DNA from: Achromobacter xylosoxidans A8
Lineage (GTDB): Bacteria; Pseudomonadota; Gammaproteobacteria; Burkholderiales; Burkholderiaceae_B
Direction of reading: 5' to 3'
Length of the DNA: 64,000 nt
Assembly: GCF_000165835.1 (NCBI RefSeq)
Contig: NC_014640.1
Location: 4,774,001 to 4,838,000 of the forward strand
The notes under the pieces are model-generated. The model did no database searches. It was not told the DNA's origin and saw nothing but the letters and a program-made list of their open reading frames with translations. The position numbers were made by a program, and so were the translations under genes. Shown here piece after piece: positions 42,374 through 50,761 of the stretch. How positions within the stretch are numbered: position 1 is the first letter of the stretch; each line of letters begins with the position of its first letter.

Positions 42374-43978
42374 TTACTCCATATAGGCGAAGTCAAATAC
42401 CGTATGGCCGCCCTGATGATGCCAATGGTGCATTGAAGCATGGCGTTTTCTCAGGAAGCTCGCGTAGTGGATTTCGCCGTCCGTTTCCACGTAGGTGGAG
42501 GGCGACAACTCCTCGATCCGGTTCAGCGACACGCCCTTGCCGTAGTGGCAGAAGCCTTGGTATTGGGCGCAACGGATCACCTCTCCGCCAGGCGACACAA
42601 CGATTCCGGCGTTGCGGGCCCGCATGGGGTTGCGGACGATGGGGTTGCAGGCATGCGGCGTCCACTCGGTCGAGCGCGGCGAATCCGAGAAAAATGCGAA
42701 GAGCTCATCGCAATGGCTTTGGCCGTCGGTCCGGTCGATATTTGTTAATAACCACCAATATTCTCCGTGCTTGAAAATAATGGTATCGACGGCGGATATA
42801 TTAGTCATGAGATTTACATCAAGCTCCCACTTAAGCGGGAAATCGGTGCATTTCCATAGCTCTATACTGCGATTTCCGCAGGTTTCCGGCACCATGTAGG
42901 TAACGCCTTCGTGCTCGAATATATACGGGAACGACAAATGATAGGGTAGGTTCAAGGCCGTCCCCAGCAGGCGGAAAGCCCCGTCCGAGTAGGTCGCGAC
43001 CGAGATCGTGCCCTTGCGGGAGGTAAAATCGTAATCCTCGAAAAATATATATGGCTTTTTATCCTGGGTATATACAAACGGATCTGCGAAGAATCTGCCC
43101 TTGGGCGGCTGCAACACCATGGCCTCGGACACGACCGCCTGCTGCCGGGCAGACGGAAACATACCAATCCGCCAGCGCACATTGCGCTTCATGATGCGCC
43201 GCACAACCAAATCCGACATTAACCATGCCTGGCGCGCAATATATGCGGCGCTATCCCACTCCACCGGATCCTCGCGCCGCAGGCCGCTCATGATCTGCAT
43301 GGCGGGCGGCGCCACGCCTTGCTTGACGCGGGCCAGCGCCTGCAACGCGTCGTACACCATGAAATTTCCCAGGCTGAACGCGCGCGCCTGATTCTTCAAC
43401 CAGAACACTTCGGTGTTGAAACTGCGCTGGTCCAGCAGTTCGTCCTGATCCTCCCGCGGCCCCACGCGCCAGAGTTTTACCGTGGTGTGGTCCTCGCGTT
43501 GGAAGACCTCCCAGAAGCCGGCATAGCGGCTGGTCGCCACCGCAATATCGGAATAACTCAGTTGCCACACGCCCAGGCGCGCCCAACCCGCCATTTGCTC
43601 GCGAGTGGCCGGCGATGCGCCCAATGTGATGACCAGATCCAGGGCCTGCGCCGCGACCTGGCTTTGCGCCTCGGCCGCTGGCATGCCAGGCGCCAGCGAC
43701 AGGACGGCGGCCGTATCCGGCGGCATGCTTGCGCGCATGTCGCGGCAGGCCAGCGCCTGCCGCTGCTTGGCCGGCAACAACCGCGCTTCCAGGCGCGACA
43801 AGACGCCAAACAGGGCGCGCGTACTCAGGCGAGGAGACTTATCCCCGCCTTCCAGGTTCATCACCAGCAAAGCAGCGACTTCAAAATCCTGGCTATGCGT
43901 GAGCCAATCCACCATCTCATGCATCCAGCCGGGTTGCTCGTACCCGTCAACCAGCAGTCCCACTCTGTAGGTTTTCAT
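42374..43978 (-). CDS. Fusion protein: formyltransferase-like N-terminus plus GINT1-type beta-propeller
   Basis: 534 aa, cytoplasmic by appearance (no signal peptide). Residues about 1-180 resemble the formyltransferase Rossmann fold: YRVGLLVDG at the start, and LDLVITLGASPATREQMAGW with GVWQLSYSDIA where true enzymes have a NIHPSLLP-type active site, here lost. Residues about 295-520 resemble the five-bladed propeller called glucosamine inositolphosphorylceramide transferase 1 N-terminal domain: GRFFADPFVY, YIFFEDYDF, GTISVATYSDG, LSFPYIFEHEGVTYMVPET, ARNAGIV. AGGAG precedes ATG 43978. Composition changes inside the gene (about 63% GC for the first half, about 50% for the propeller half). 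Single-gene unit between the regulators and psrA; function unknown, sugar binding or transfer is a guess. Confidence 0.8.
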   Translation of the reverse strand: MKTYRVGLLVDGYEQPGWMHEMVDWLTHSQDFEVAALLVMNLEGGDKSPRLSTRALFGVLSRLEARLLPAKQRQALACRDMRASMPPDTAAVLSLAPGMPAAEAQSQVAAQALDLVITLGASPATREQMAGWARLGVWQLSYSDIAVATSRYAGFWEVFQREDHTTVKLWRVGPREDQDELLDQRSFNTEVFWLKNQARAFSLGNFMVYDALQALARVKQGVAPPAMQIMSGLRREDPVEWDSAAYIARQAWLMSDLVVRRIMKRNVRWRIGMFPSARQQAVVSEAMVLQPPKGRFFADPFVYTQDKKPYIFFEDYDFTSRKGTISVATYSDGAFRLLGTALNLPYHLSFPYIFEHEGVTYMVPETCGNRSIELWKCTDFPLKWELDVNLMTNISAVDTIIFKHGEYWWLLTNIDRTDGQSHCDELFAFFSDSPRSTEWTPHACNPIVRNPMRARNAGIVVSPGGEVIRCAQYQGFCHYGKGVSLNRIEELSPSTYVETDGEIHYASFLRKRHASMHHWHHQGGHTVFDFAYME

Positions 43979-44359
43979 TTCTCCTGCTCCTGTGCCAGGG
44001 CTTATCGGCCTTCCGTCCGGTACGGCGAACGGGCTAGCCAGTGCGTATTCAGGGGCGCGACAGATTCTTGTCTTCGCGCTGATACTGCGGGGTTTTGCGC
44101 GTCCCTTCCAGACCACATTCATCCTAGGTCGGCAGTCCGAGGACGAATGGCTCAGAATCATGCGCATACACTAGGAAATCGCTACTACCTACGCATGAGA
44201 TTCGTCATCCCTCTGGTGGAGCCGGGCGAAAATCCGGCCGGTCCAGAATGTGCGACGCGCGTGCCGCTAGTGGTAAACCCTATTGGGGATAGCCGAGGCT
44301 CGCGTCTCAGCCATCTCTCACGCATAATTGTTTTTAAACGAACGTTTGAATTCAACCTT
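43979..44359. other. 381-bp divergent gap between propeller gene and PsrA-like regulator
   Basis: No credible gene. The left end carries the ribosome-binding site of the leftward gene; the right end carries the PsrA-type operator and presumably the promoter of the TetR gene. CATAAT at 44323-44328 is a possible -10 without a recognisable -35. Confidence 0.5.
44335..44348. promoter_or_regulatory. PsrA-type operator
   Basis: TAAACGAACGTTTG: AAAC-N4-GTTT, the dyad core recognised by PsrA regulators ([G/C]AAAC-N2-4-GTTT[G/C]), with the right flank matching. It sits 12 nt before the start codon of the PsrA-like gene, suggesting autorepression and control of the following fatty-acid genes. Confidence 0.65.
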
Positions 44360-45025
44360 ATGCAAGAAATCAGACCATCCCTCACCCGTGAATCCATCCT
44401 GGACACCGCCGAGGCCTTGTTTGCCCAGCAGGGACACGATGGCACCTCGATGCGCCAGATCACCACGGCCGCCGGCGTCAATCTGGCGTCGGTGAATTAC
44501 CACTTCGGCTCCAAGGAGTCACTCGTGCAGGCGGTGCTCAAACGGCGCCTGGAAGTGCTGAATCGCGAGCGTTTGCGCCTTTTGGATGAACTGGAGGCGC
44601 AAGCCGAAGGCAGACCCCTCAAGCCGTCGCAGATCGTGGACGCTTTTTTCGGCACGTTGCTGCGCCTGGCGGCCGATCCCGCCCAGGCCGGCAGCACCTT
44701 CCTGCCCCTGCTTGAACGCACCATGACCGACCCCTCGGATTTCATCCGCGCGCTGTTCGCGGAGGAATACGCGGACGTACTTGAGCGCTACCGCAACGCA
44801 TTGTTCGCAGCCCTGCCCGACGTGCCTCGCGCCGAGATCGTATGGCGCTTCCAGTTCATGCTCGGCGCCACGTCGTACGCCATCATCGGCACCGACCTGC
44901 TGCGCTCGGTCACCGGCTGGACCATCGACGACGCCGAACAGCCCGATAACCCGAACCTGCTGCTGCCGCGCCTCATGAGCTTCCTGCTCGGCGGCCTGCG
45001 CGCGCCGCTGCCGCAGGTGCCCTGA
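44360..45025 (+). CDS. psrA: TetR-family regulator of fatty-acid degradation, PsrA-like
   Basis: 221 aa. HTH at about residues 10-55: ILDTAEALFAQQGHDGTSMR and AAGVNLASVNYHFGSKESLV, strikingly close to Pseudomonas PsrA, as is VWRFQFMLGATSY in the ligand domain. PsrA represses beta-oxidation genes and is released by long-chain fatty acids or acyl-CoA. The frame is open far upstream, but that covers the leftward gene; ATG 44360 begins the conserved protein just after the operator. Followed 47 nt later by an acyl-CoA dehydrogenase gene. Confidence 0.87.
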   Translation: MQEIRPSLTRESILDTAEALFAQQGHDGTSMRQITTAAGVNLASVNYHFGSKESLVQAVLKRRLEVLNRERLRLLDELEAQAEGRPLKPSQIVDAFFGTLLRLAADPAQAGSTFLPLLERTMTDPSDFIRALFAEEYADVLERYRNALFAALPDVPRAEIVWRFQFMLGATSYAIIGTDLLRSVTGWTIDDAEQPDNPNLLLPRLMSFLLGGLRAPLPQVP

Positions 45026-45072
45026 GCGCGACGCGCCCGCAGACGGAACAGAACCTCCACGGAGACAAGAAA

Positions 45073-47421
45073 ATGAACGCAGTCATCCTCGCCCTGGTCA
45101 TCGTCGCGCTGCTGGCCGCGGTCGTGCTGGGCGTGCGTCCCATCCGCCGCGCCCTGCTGTCCGCTCCGATCTTCAATCTGTACCGCACGGTGCTGCCGCA
45201 GATGTCGGACACCGAGCGCGATGCGCTCGAAGCGGGCACGGTCTGGTGGGAAGGCGAATTGTTCCGCGGCCGCCCCGACTGGAGCCGCCTGCTGGCCTAT
45301 CCTCGCCCGCGCCTGAACGATGACGAACAACGCTTTCTCGACGTCCAGGCCGAAGAGGCTTGCCGCATGGTCAACGACTGGCACGTGACGCAGGAAAGCT
45401 ACGACCTGCCGGCCGAAGTCTGGAGCTACCTGAAGACCCAGGGTTTCCTGGGCATGATCATTCCCAAGGCATACGGCGGCCTGGGGTTCTCGGCCTATGC
45501 CCACTCCGAAATCGTGACCAAGCTGTCCACGCGCTCGTCGGCCCTGGCGGTGTCGGTCATGGTGCCCAATTCGCTTGGCCCCGCCGAACTGCTGCTGCAT
45601 TACGGCACCGACGAACAGAAGAACCACTATCTGCCGCGCCTGGCGCGCGGCGAGGAAGTGCCCGCCTTCGCGCTGACCAGTCCCTGGGCCGGCTCCGACG
45701 CCGCCGCCATCCCCGACAGCGGCATCGTCTGCAAGGGCGAATGGCAGGGCCGCGAAGTAATAGGCATGAAGGTCACCTGGGACAAGCGCTACATCACGCT
45801 GGCGCCCGTGTGCACCCTGCTGGGCCTGGCGTTCCGCCTGTACGATCCCGACGGCCTGTTGGGCGGCGCGAAAGACCTGGGCATCACCTGCGCACTGGTG
45901 CCGCACGACCATCCCGGCGTGGACACCGGCCGCCGCCACTTTCCGCTGAACGCCATGTTCATGAACGGCCCCACGCGCGGCACGGACGTGTTCATGCCGC
46001 TGGACTTCATCATCGGCGGCCCGGCCATGGCCGGCCAGGGCTGGCGCATGCTGATGGAATGCCTGGCCGCGGGCCGCTCGATTTCGCTGCCCTCGTCCAA
46101 CACCGGCATGTCCAAGCTGACGACGCGGGCGGTAGGCGGCTATGCGCGCGTGCGCAGCCAATTCCGCACACCCGTCGGCAAGTTCGAAGGCGTGGAAGAA
46201 GCGCTGGCGCGCATCGGCGGCAACACCTACATGATGGACGCCGCGCGCAGCATGACGGCGGGCGCGGTGGACCTGGGCGAAAAGCCCTCGGTCGTGTCCG
46301 CCATCGTCAAGTACCACGTGACCGAGCGCGCGCGCCAGGTCGTCAACGACGGCATGGACGTCATCGGCGGCAAGGGCATCTGCCTGGGACCGTCCAACTT
46401 TCTCGGCCGCGCCTATCAGCAGATTCCCATCGGCATCACCGTCGAAGGCGCCAACATCCTGACGCGCAGCCTGATCATCTTCGGCCAGGGCGCGATCCGC
46501 TGCCATCCCTACGTGCTGGCTGAAATGCAAGCCGCGCAGTCGCCCGACCGCAAGCGCGGCCTGGACGATTTCGACCTCGCCTTCTGGGGCCACGTGGGCT
46601 TCGTCGCGAAGAACAAGCTGCGCGCCTTGGGCACCGCGCTCACCGGTGCGCGCTTCGTCGGCGTCAACGCCGACGTCGCACCCGACATGAAACGCTACTA
46701 CCAACTGCTCAGCCGCTACAGCGCCGCCTTCGCGCTGCTGGCCGATACCTCCATGCTGGTGCTGGGCGGCAGCCTGAAGCGCCGCGAGCGCCTGTCGGCG
46801 CGCCTGGGCGACGTGCTGTCGCAGATGTACCTGATCAGCGCCACGCTCAAGCGCTTCGAGGACGAAGGCCGCCAGGCGGCCGATGCGCCGCTGGCCCACT
46901 GGTCGATCCAGGACGCGCTGTACAAGTTGCAGGAAGCCATCGAAGGCGTGCTCGACAACTACCCCAACCGCTTCGTGGCCTGGAGCCTGCGCCGCCTGGT
47001 CTTCCCCTGGGGCCGCACGCAGTCCCTGCCGTCCGACCAACTGGGGCAGGACGTGGCGCGGCTGCTGATCAACCCGAGCGCGACGCGCGACCGCCTGACC
47101 GCGGGCTGCCATCTGCCGGCTACCGAAGCCGAACCCGTGGGCGCGATCGAACTGGCCCTGGCCGCCACGCTGGACGCAGAACCCATCGAAGCCAAGATCC
47201 GCGAACTTGAAAAGCGCGGCGCGCTTGACGGCAATCCGCAGGCCAATGTGCGCGACATCGCCGACGCCGCCTTCGCCATCGGCGGCATCACCCCGGAAGA
47301 ATTTGCAGTGGTGAAACGCCGCAACCGCTTGCGCGACACGGTGGTGAAAGTGGATGATTTTCCCTTTGACTTGCGCGCCGCGGACCAGGGCAGCCCCGCG
47401 GCCGAACGCAGGGTCGCCTGA
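45073..47421 (+). CDS. fadE: Acyl-CoA dehydrogenase (FadE)
   Basis: 782 aa flavoenzyme introducing the 2,3-double bond into acyl-CoA. The size (E. coli FadE 814 aa) reflects an N-terminal membrane helix (AVILALVIVALLAAVVLGV), the acyl-CoA dehydrogenase core (FLGMIIPKAYGGLGFSAYAH, FALTSPWAGSDAAAIPDSG, GNTYMMDAARSMTAGAVDLG, GGKGICLGPSNFLGRAYQ) and the long DUF1974-type C-terminal extension. GGAG precedes the ATG. First enzyme of the beta-oxidation operon behind the PsrA-like regulator; 12 nt to the thiolase. Confidence 0.94.
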   Translation: MNAVILALVIVALLAAVVLGVRPIRRALLSAPIFNLYRTVLPQMSDTERDALEAGTVWWEGELFRGRPDWSRLLAYPRPRLNDDEQRFLDVQAEEACRMVNDWHVTQESYDLPAEVWSYLKTQGFLGMIIPKAYGGLGFSAYAHSEIVTKLSTRSSALAVSVMVPNSLGPAELLLHYGTDEQKNHYLPRLARGEEVPAFALTSPWAGSDAAAIPDSGIVCKGEWQGREVIGMKVTWDKRYITLAPVCTLLGLAFRLYDPDGLLGGAKDLGITCALVPHDHPGVDTGRRHFPLNAMFMNGPTRGTDVFMPLDFIIGGPAMAGQGWRMLMECLAAGRSISLPSSNTGMSKLTTRAVGGYARVRSQFRTPVGKFEGVEEALARIGGNTYMMDAARSMTAGAVDLGEKPSVVSAIVKYHVTERARQVVNDGMDVIGGKGICLGPSNFLGRAYQQIPIGITVEGANILTRSLIIFGQGAIRCHPYVLAEMQAAQSPDRKRGLDDFDLAFWGHVGFVAKNKLRALGTALTGARFVGVNADVAPDMKRYYQLLSRYSAAFALLADTSMLVLGGSLKRRERLSARLGDVLSQMYLISATLKRFEDEGRQAADAPLAHWSIQDALYKLQEAIEGVLDNYPNRFVAWSLRRLVFPWGRTQSLPSDQLGQDVARLLINPSATRDRLTAGCHLPATEAEPVGAIELALAATLDAEPIEAKIRELEKRGALDGNPQANVRDIADAAFAIGGITPEEFAVVKRRNRLRDTVVKVDDFPFDLRAADQGSPAAERRVA

Positions 47422-47433
47422 AGGAGGCAGCGG

Positions 47434-48729
47434 ATGGCATTCAAACCGGTTTACGTCGTCGACGGCGCCCGCACGCCTTTCCTGAAGGCGCGCACCGGCC
47501 CAGGCCCCTTCGCCGCCGGCGATCTCGCAGTGCAGGCCGGGCGCGCCCTGCTGCTGCGCCAGCCCCATGCGCCCACGGACCTGGACGAGGTCATCGTGGG
47601 CTGCGCCGCGCCGTCCCCCGACGAAGTGAACATCGGCCGCGTGATCGCGCTGCGCCTGGGCTGCGGCAACAAGGTGCCGGGCTGGACCGTCATGCGCAAT
47701 TGCGCATCCGGCATGCAGGCGCTGGATTCCGCCATCGCCAACATCCAGTCCGGCCGTTCCGAACTGGTGCTGGCCGGCGGCACGGATGCCCTGTCGCGCG
47801 CGCCGGTGCTGTACTCGGACGAGATGGTGCGCTGGCTGGCCAGTTGGTATGCCGCCCGCGGCATGGGCGCCAAGCTCGCGGCATTGGGCCGCTTCCGACT
47901 GCGCAACCTTGCGCCCGTCATCGGCCTGCTCAAGGGCCTGACGGACCCGGTGGTCGGCCTGTCCATGGGACAGACCGCCGAGAACGTCGCGACCCGCTTC
48001 GGCATCGACCGCGCGGCGATGGACGCCTATGCGGCCCAGAGCCATGCGCGCGCGCTGGCGGCCCGCGCGGCCGGCGCGCTGGGCGAGATCTCGCCGCTGA
48101 TCGACACGCAAGGCAAGCTCTATCCCGACGACGATGGCGTGCGCGACGACTCCACGCCCGAAAAACTCGCCAAGCTCAAACCCGTGTTCGACAAGCCCTG
48201 GGGCAACATCACCGCGGGCAACAGCTCGCAAGTGACGGACGGCGCCGCCATGCTCACGCTCGCTTCCGAGGAAGCGGTGCGCAAATGGAACTTGCGGCCG
48301 CTGGGCCGCATCGTCGACAGCCAGTGGGCCGGCCTCGATCCCGCGCAGATGGGCCTGGGTCCGGTACATGCGGCCACACCCATCCTGCAACGCCACGGCC
48401 TGGGCCTCAATGACCTGGACTTGTGGGAGATCAACGAGGCCTTCGCCGCCCAGGTGTTAGGCTGCCTGGCGGCCTGGCGCGACGATGCCTATTGCCAGGA
48501 GCATTTCGGCACGCCGGCCTGGGGCGACCTCGATCCGGCCCGGCTCAACGTCGATGGCGGCGCAATCGCCATCGGGCATCCCGTGGGCGCTTCCGGCGCC
48601 CGCATCGTGCTGCACCTGCTCGCGGCCCTGAAGCGCCGCGGCGCCAGACGCGGCATGGCGGCCATCTGCATCGGCGGCGGCCAAGGCGGCGCGATGCTGG
48701 TCGAAACCCTGGACGAGGACCGCCCATGA
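47434..48729 (+). CDS. Acetyl-CoA acyltransferase (thiolase, FadI-like)
   Basis: 431 aa 3-ketoacyl-CoA thiolase. Nucleophile Cys90 in VMRNCASGMQALDSA; C-terminal catalytic residues in GGAIAIGHPVGASGARIV and CIGGGQGGAM (His and Cys), plus EINEAFAAQ. Length and pairing with a FadJ-order multifunctional enzyme suggest a FadI role. AAGGAGG precedes the ATG; the stop overlaps the next gene (ATGA). Confidence 0.92.
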   Translation: MAFKPVYVVDGARTPFLKARTGPGPFAAGDLAVQAGRALLLRQPHAPTDLDEVIVGCAAPSPDEVNIGRVIALRLGCGNKVPGWTVMRNCASGMQALDSAIANIQSGRSELVLAGGTDALSRAPVLYSDEMVRWLASWYAARGMGAKLAALGRFRLRNLAPVIGLLKGLTDPVVGLSMGQTAENVATRFGIDRAAMDAYAAQSHARALAARAAGALGEISPLIDTQGKLYPDDDGVRDDSTPEKLAKLKPVFDKPWGNITAGNSSQVTDGAAMLTLASEEAVRKWNLRPLGRIVDSQWAGLDPAQMGLGPVHAATPILQRHGLGLNDLDLWEINEAFAAQVLGCLAAWRDDAYCQEHFGTPAWGDLDPARLNVDGGAIAIGHPVGASGARIVLHLLAALKRRGARRGMAAICIGGGQGGAMLVETLDEDRP

Positions 48730-50684
48730 CGACACTGGATACGCTATCCCACTGGCGCCTGGACCGCGATACCGACGGCCTGGCGTGGCTGACCTTCGAC
48801 CGCGCCGGCAGCGCGGTCAATGCCTTGTCCGCCGACACCATGGGCGAGCTGGCGGTGGTGCTGGATGCGCTGGACGCAGTCCCGCCCGCGGGGTTGATCA
48901 TCCAGTCCGGCAAGGCCACGGGCTTCATCGTGGGCGCCGACGTCAATGAATTCGCCAGCCTGGACACGCCGGAACAGGCGCGCGCGCTGGTCGCGCGCGG
49001 CTGGAATCTCTTCAACCGCCTGGCCGCGGTGCGCTATCCGACGCTGGCGCTGATCCAGGGCCACTGCCTGGGCGGCGGCCTGGAGCTGGCGCTGGCCTGC
49101 CGCTACCGGCTGGTGGCGGACCAGCCCGGCACCTCGCTCGCGCTGCCCGAAGTGATGCTGGGGATTTTCCCCGGCTGGGGCGGCATGCTGCGCCTGCCGC
49201 AACTGATAGGCGCGCCCGCCGCGCTCGACATGATGCTGACCGGCCGCGGCGCCGACGCGCGCCGCGCCGCCGCATTGGGTCTTGCCGACGCGCGCGTGCC
49301 GCCGCGCCTGCTGCTGGCCGCCGCGCGCCAGACGGTGCTGTCGCGCAAGGCGCCGCGCCGCGCGCGCGGCTTCGGCGGCTGGGCCAACCGCTGGCCGCTC
49401 AAGGCCATCGTCGCCAGCCGCGCCCGCAAGCAGATCGCCGCCAAGGATCCGCTGGGCCACTATCCCGCCGCGCCCGCCATCGTCGATATCTGGGAAAAAC
49501 ACGGCGGCAACGCCCTGCAGGCGCCCGCGCTGATCGACCGCATCATTTCCTCCGACACCGCCCGCAACCTGCTGCGGGTGTTCCGCCTGCAGGACCGGCT
49601 GAAGGCCAACGGCAAACAGGCCGGCATCGCGCCCGCGCGCCATGTGCACGTGGTGGGCGCCGGGGTGATGGGCGGCGATATCGCCGCCTGGTGCGCGCTC
49701 AAGGGCATGACGGTCACCTTGCAGGACCAGGACATGGCGCGCATCGCGCCGGCCATCAAGCGCGCCGCCCAGCTGTACTCGCGCCGCCTGAAGGATCCGC
49801 GGCTGGCGCGCGCGGCGTTCGACCGCCTGATGCCCGACCCGGCGGGCGGCGGCGTGCCGCTGGCCGACATCGTCATCGAAGCCATCAGCGAACAGCCCGA
49901 GGCCAAACGCGCGCTCTACCGTTCGCTGGAACCGCGCATGAAGGCCGATGCCCTGCTCGCCACCAACACCTCCAGCCTGGCACTGGAGACCTTGCGCGCA
50001 GGCCTTGCGCACCCAGAACGTCTGGTGGGCATCCACTTCTTCAATCCCGCGGCCAAGATGCCCCTGGTGGAGGTGGTGCACGCCGAAGGCGACGCAGGCG
50101 ACGCGCAAGCCCGCGCCTGCGCCTTCGTCGGGCAGATCGACAAGCTGGCGCTGCCGGTCAAGAGCGCGCCGGGCTTCCTGGTCAACGCCGTGCTGGCGCC
50201 CTATATGCTGGAGGCCATGCGCAGCGTGGATGAAGGCTTGGCGCCCGAGGCCGTGGACGCGGCCATGGTCGCCTTCGGCATGCCGATGGGACCGCTGGAG
50301 CTGGCAGATACCGTGGGCTTGGACATCGCGCGCGCGGCAGGCGAGGAACTTGCTGGCGGCGCCGAGCCGCCGCGCTGCCTGGCCGAGCGCCTGGCGCGCG
50401 GCGACCTGGGCAAGAAGAGCGGCCGCGGCTTCTACATCTGGCGCGACGGCAAGCCGGCCAAGGGCGCCAGCCCCGCCGGCGCGCCCGCCGGACTGGCGCA
50501 GCGCCTGATCCAGCCGCTGATAGACGCCACGCGCCAGCGCGTGGACGCGGGCATCGTCGCCGACGCCGACCTGGCGGACGCGGGCGTGATTTTCGGAACG
50601 GGGTTCGCGCCATTCACGGGCGGCCCCTTGCATTACCAGAGCAGTAAAGCATTGCGCGATATAAGACCGGCTGAGGCCGATTAG
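48726..50684 (+). CDS. Enoyl-CoA hydratase / 3-hydroxyacyl-CoA dehydrogenase (FadJ-like)
   Basis: 652 aa bifunctional enzyme, hydratase first. Crotonase domain (1-190): GFIVGADVNEFASL oxyanion hole, HCLGGGLELALACRYRLV, LPEVMLGIFPGWGG. Dehydrogenase from about residue 300: HVVGAGVMGGDIAAW, TNTSSLALETL, GIHFFNPAAKMPLVEVV and SAPGFLVNAVLAPYMLEA. Shorter than E. coli FadJ (714) but both domains look complete. ATG 48726 overlaps the thiolase stop. With its thiolase it forms one of two beta-oxidation sets here. Confidence 0.93.
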   Translation: MTTLDTLSHWRLDRDTDGLAWLTFDRAGSAVNALSADTMGELAVVLDALDAVPPAGLIIQSGKATGFIVGADVNEFASLDTPEQARALVARGWNLFNRLAAVRYPTLALIQGHCLGGGLELALACRYRLVADQPGTSLALPEVMLGIFPGWGGMLRLPQLIGAPAALDMMLTGRGADARRAAALGLADARVPPRLLLAAARQTVLSRKAPRRARGFGGWANRWPLKAIVASRARKQIAAKDPLGHYPAAPAIVDIWEKHGGNALQAPALIDRIISSDTARNLLRVFRLQDRLKANGKQAGIAPARHVHVVGAGVMGGDIAAWCALKGMTVTLQDQDMARIAPAIKRAAQLYSRRLKDPRLARAAFDRLMPDPAGGGVPLADIVIEAISEQPEAKRALYRSLEPRMKADALLATNTSSLALETLRAGLAHPERLVGIHFFNPAAKMPLVEVVHAEGDAGDAQARACAFVGQIDKLALPVKSAPGFLVNAVLAPYMLEAMRSVDEGLAPEAVDAAMVAFGMPMGPLELADTVGLDIARAAGEELAGGAEPPRCLAERLARGDLGKKSGRGFYIWRDGKPAKGASPAGAPAGLAQRLIQPLIDATRQRVDAGIVADADLADAGVIFGTGFAPFTGGPLHYQSSKALRDIRPAEAD

Positions 50685-50761
50685 GACCTGTACCCCCTAA
50701 ACCGGAACGACAAGACCGGCAGTGCCATAGAGACATCTATCCATCACGAGGAGGCAGTACC

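Noticed and set aside
44788..48396. 1202-codon minus-strand open frame opposite fadE and the thiolase
   Set aside because: No domain, His/Gly/Ala/Arg-rich composition, and it covers two genes with intact catalytic motifs.
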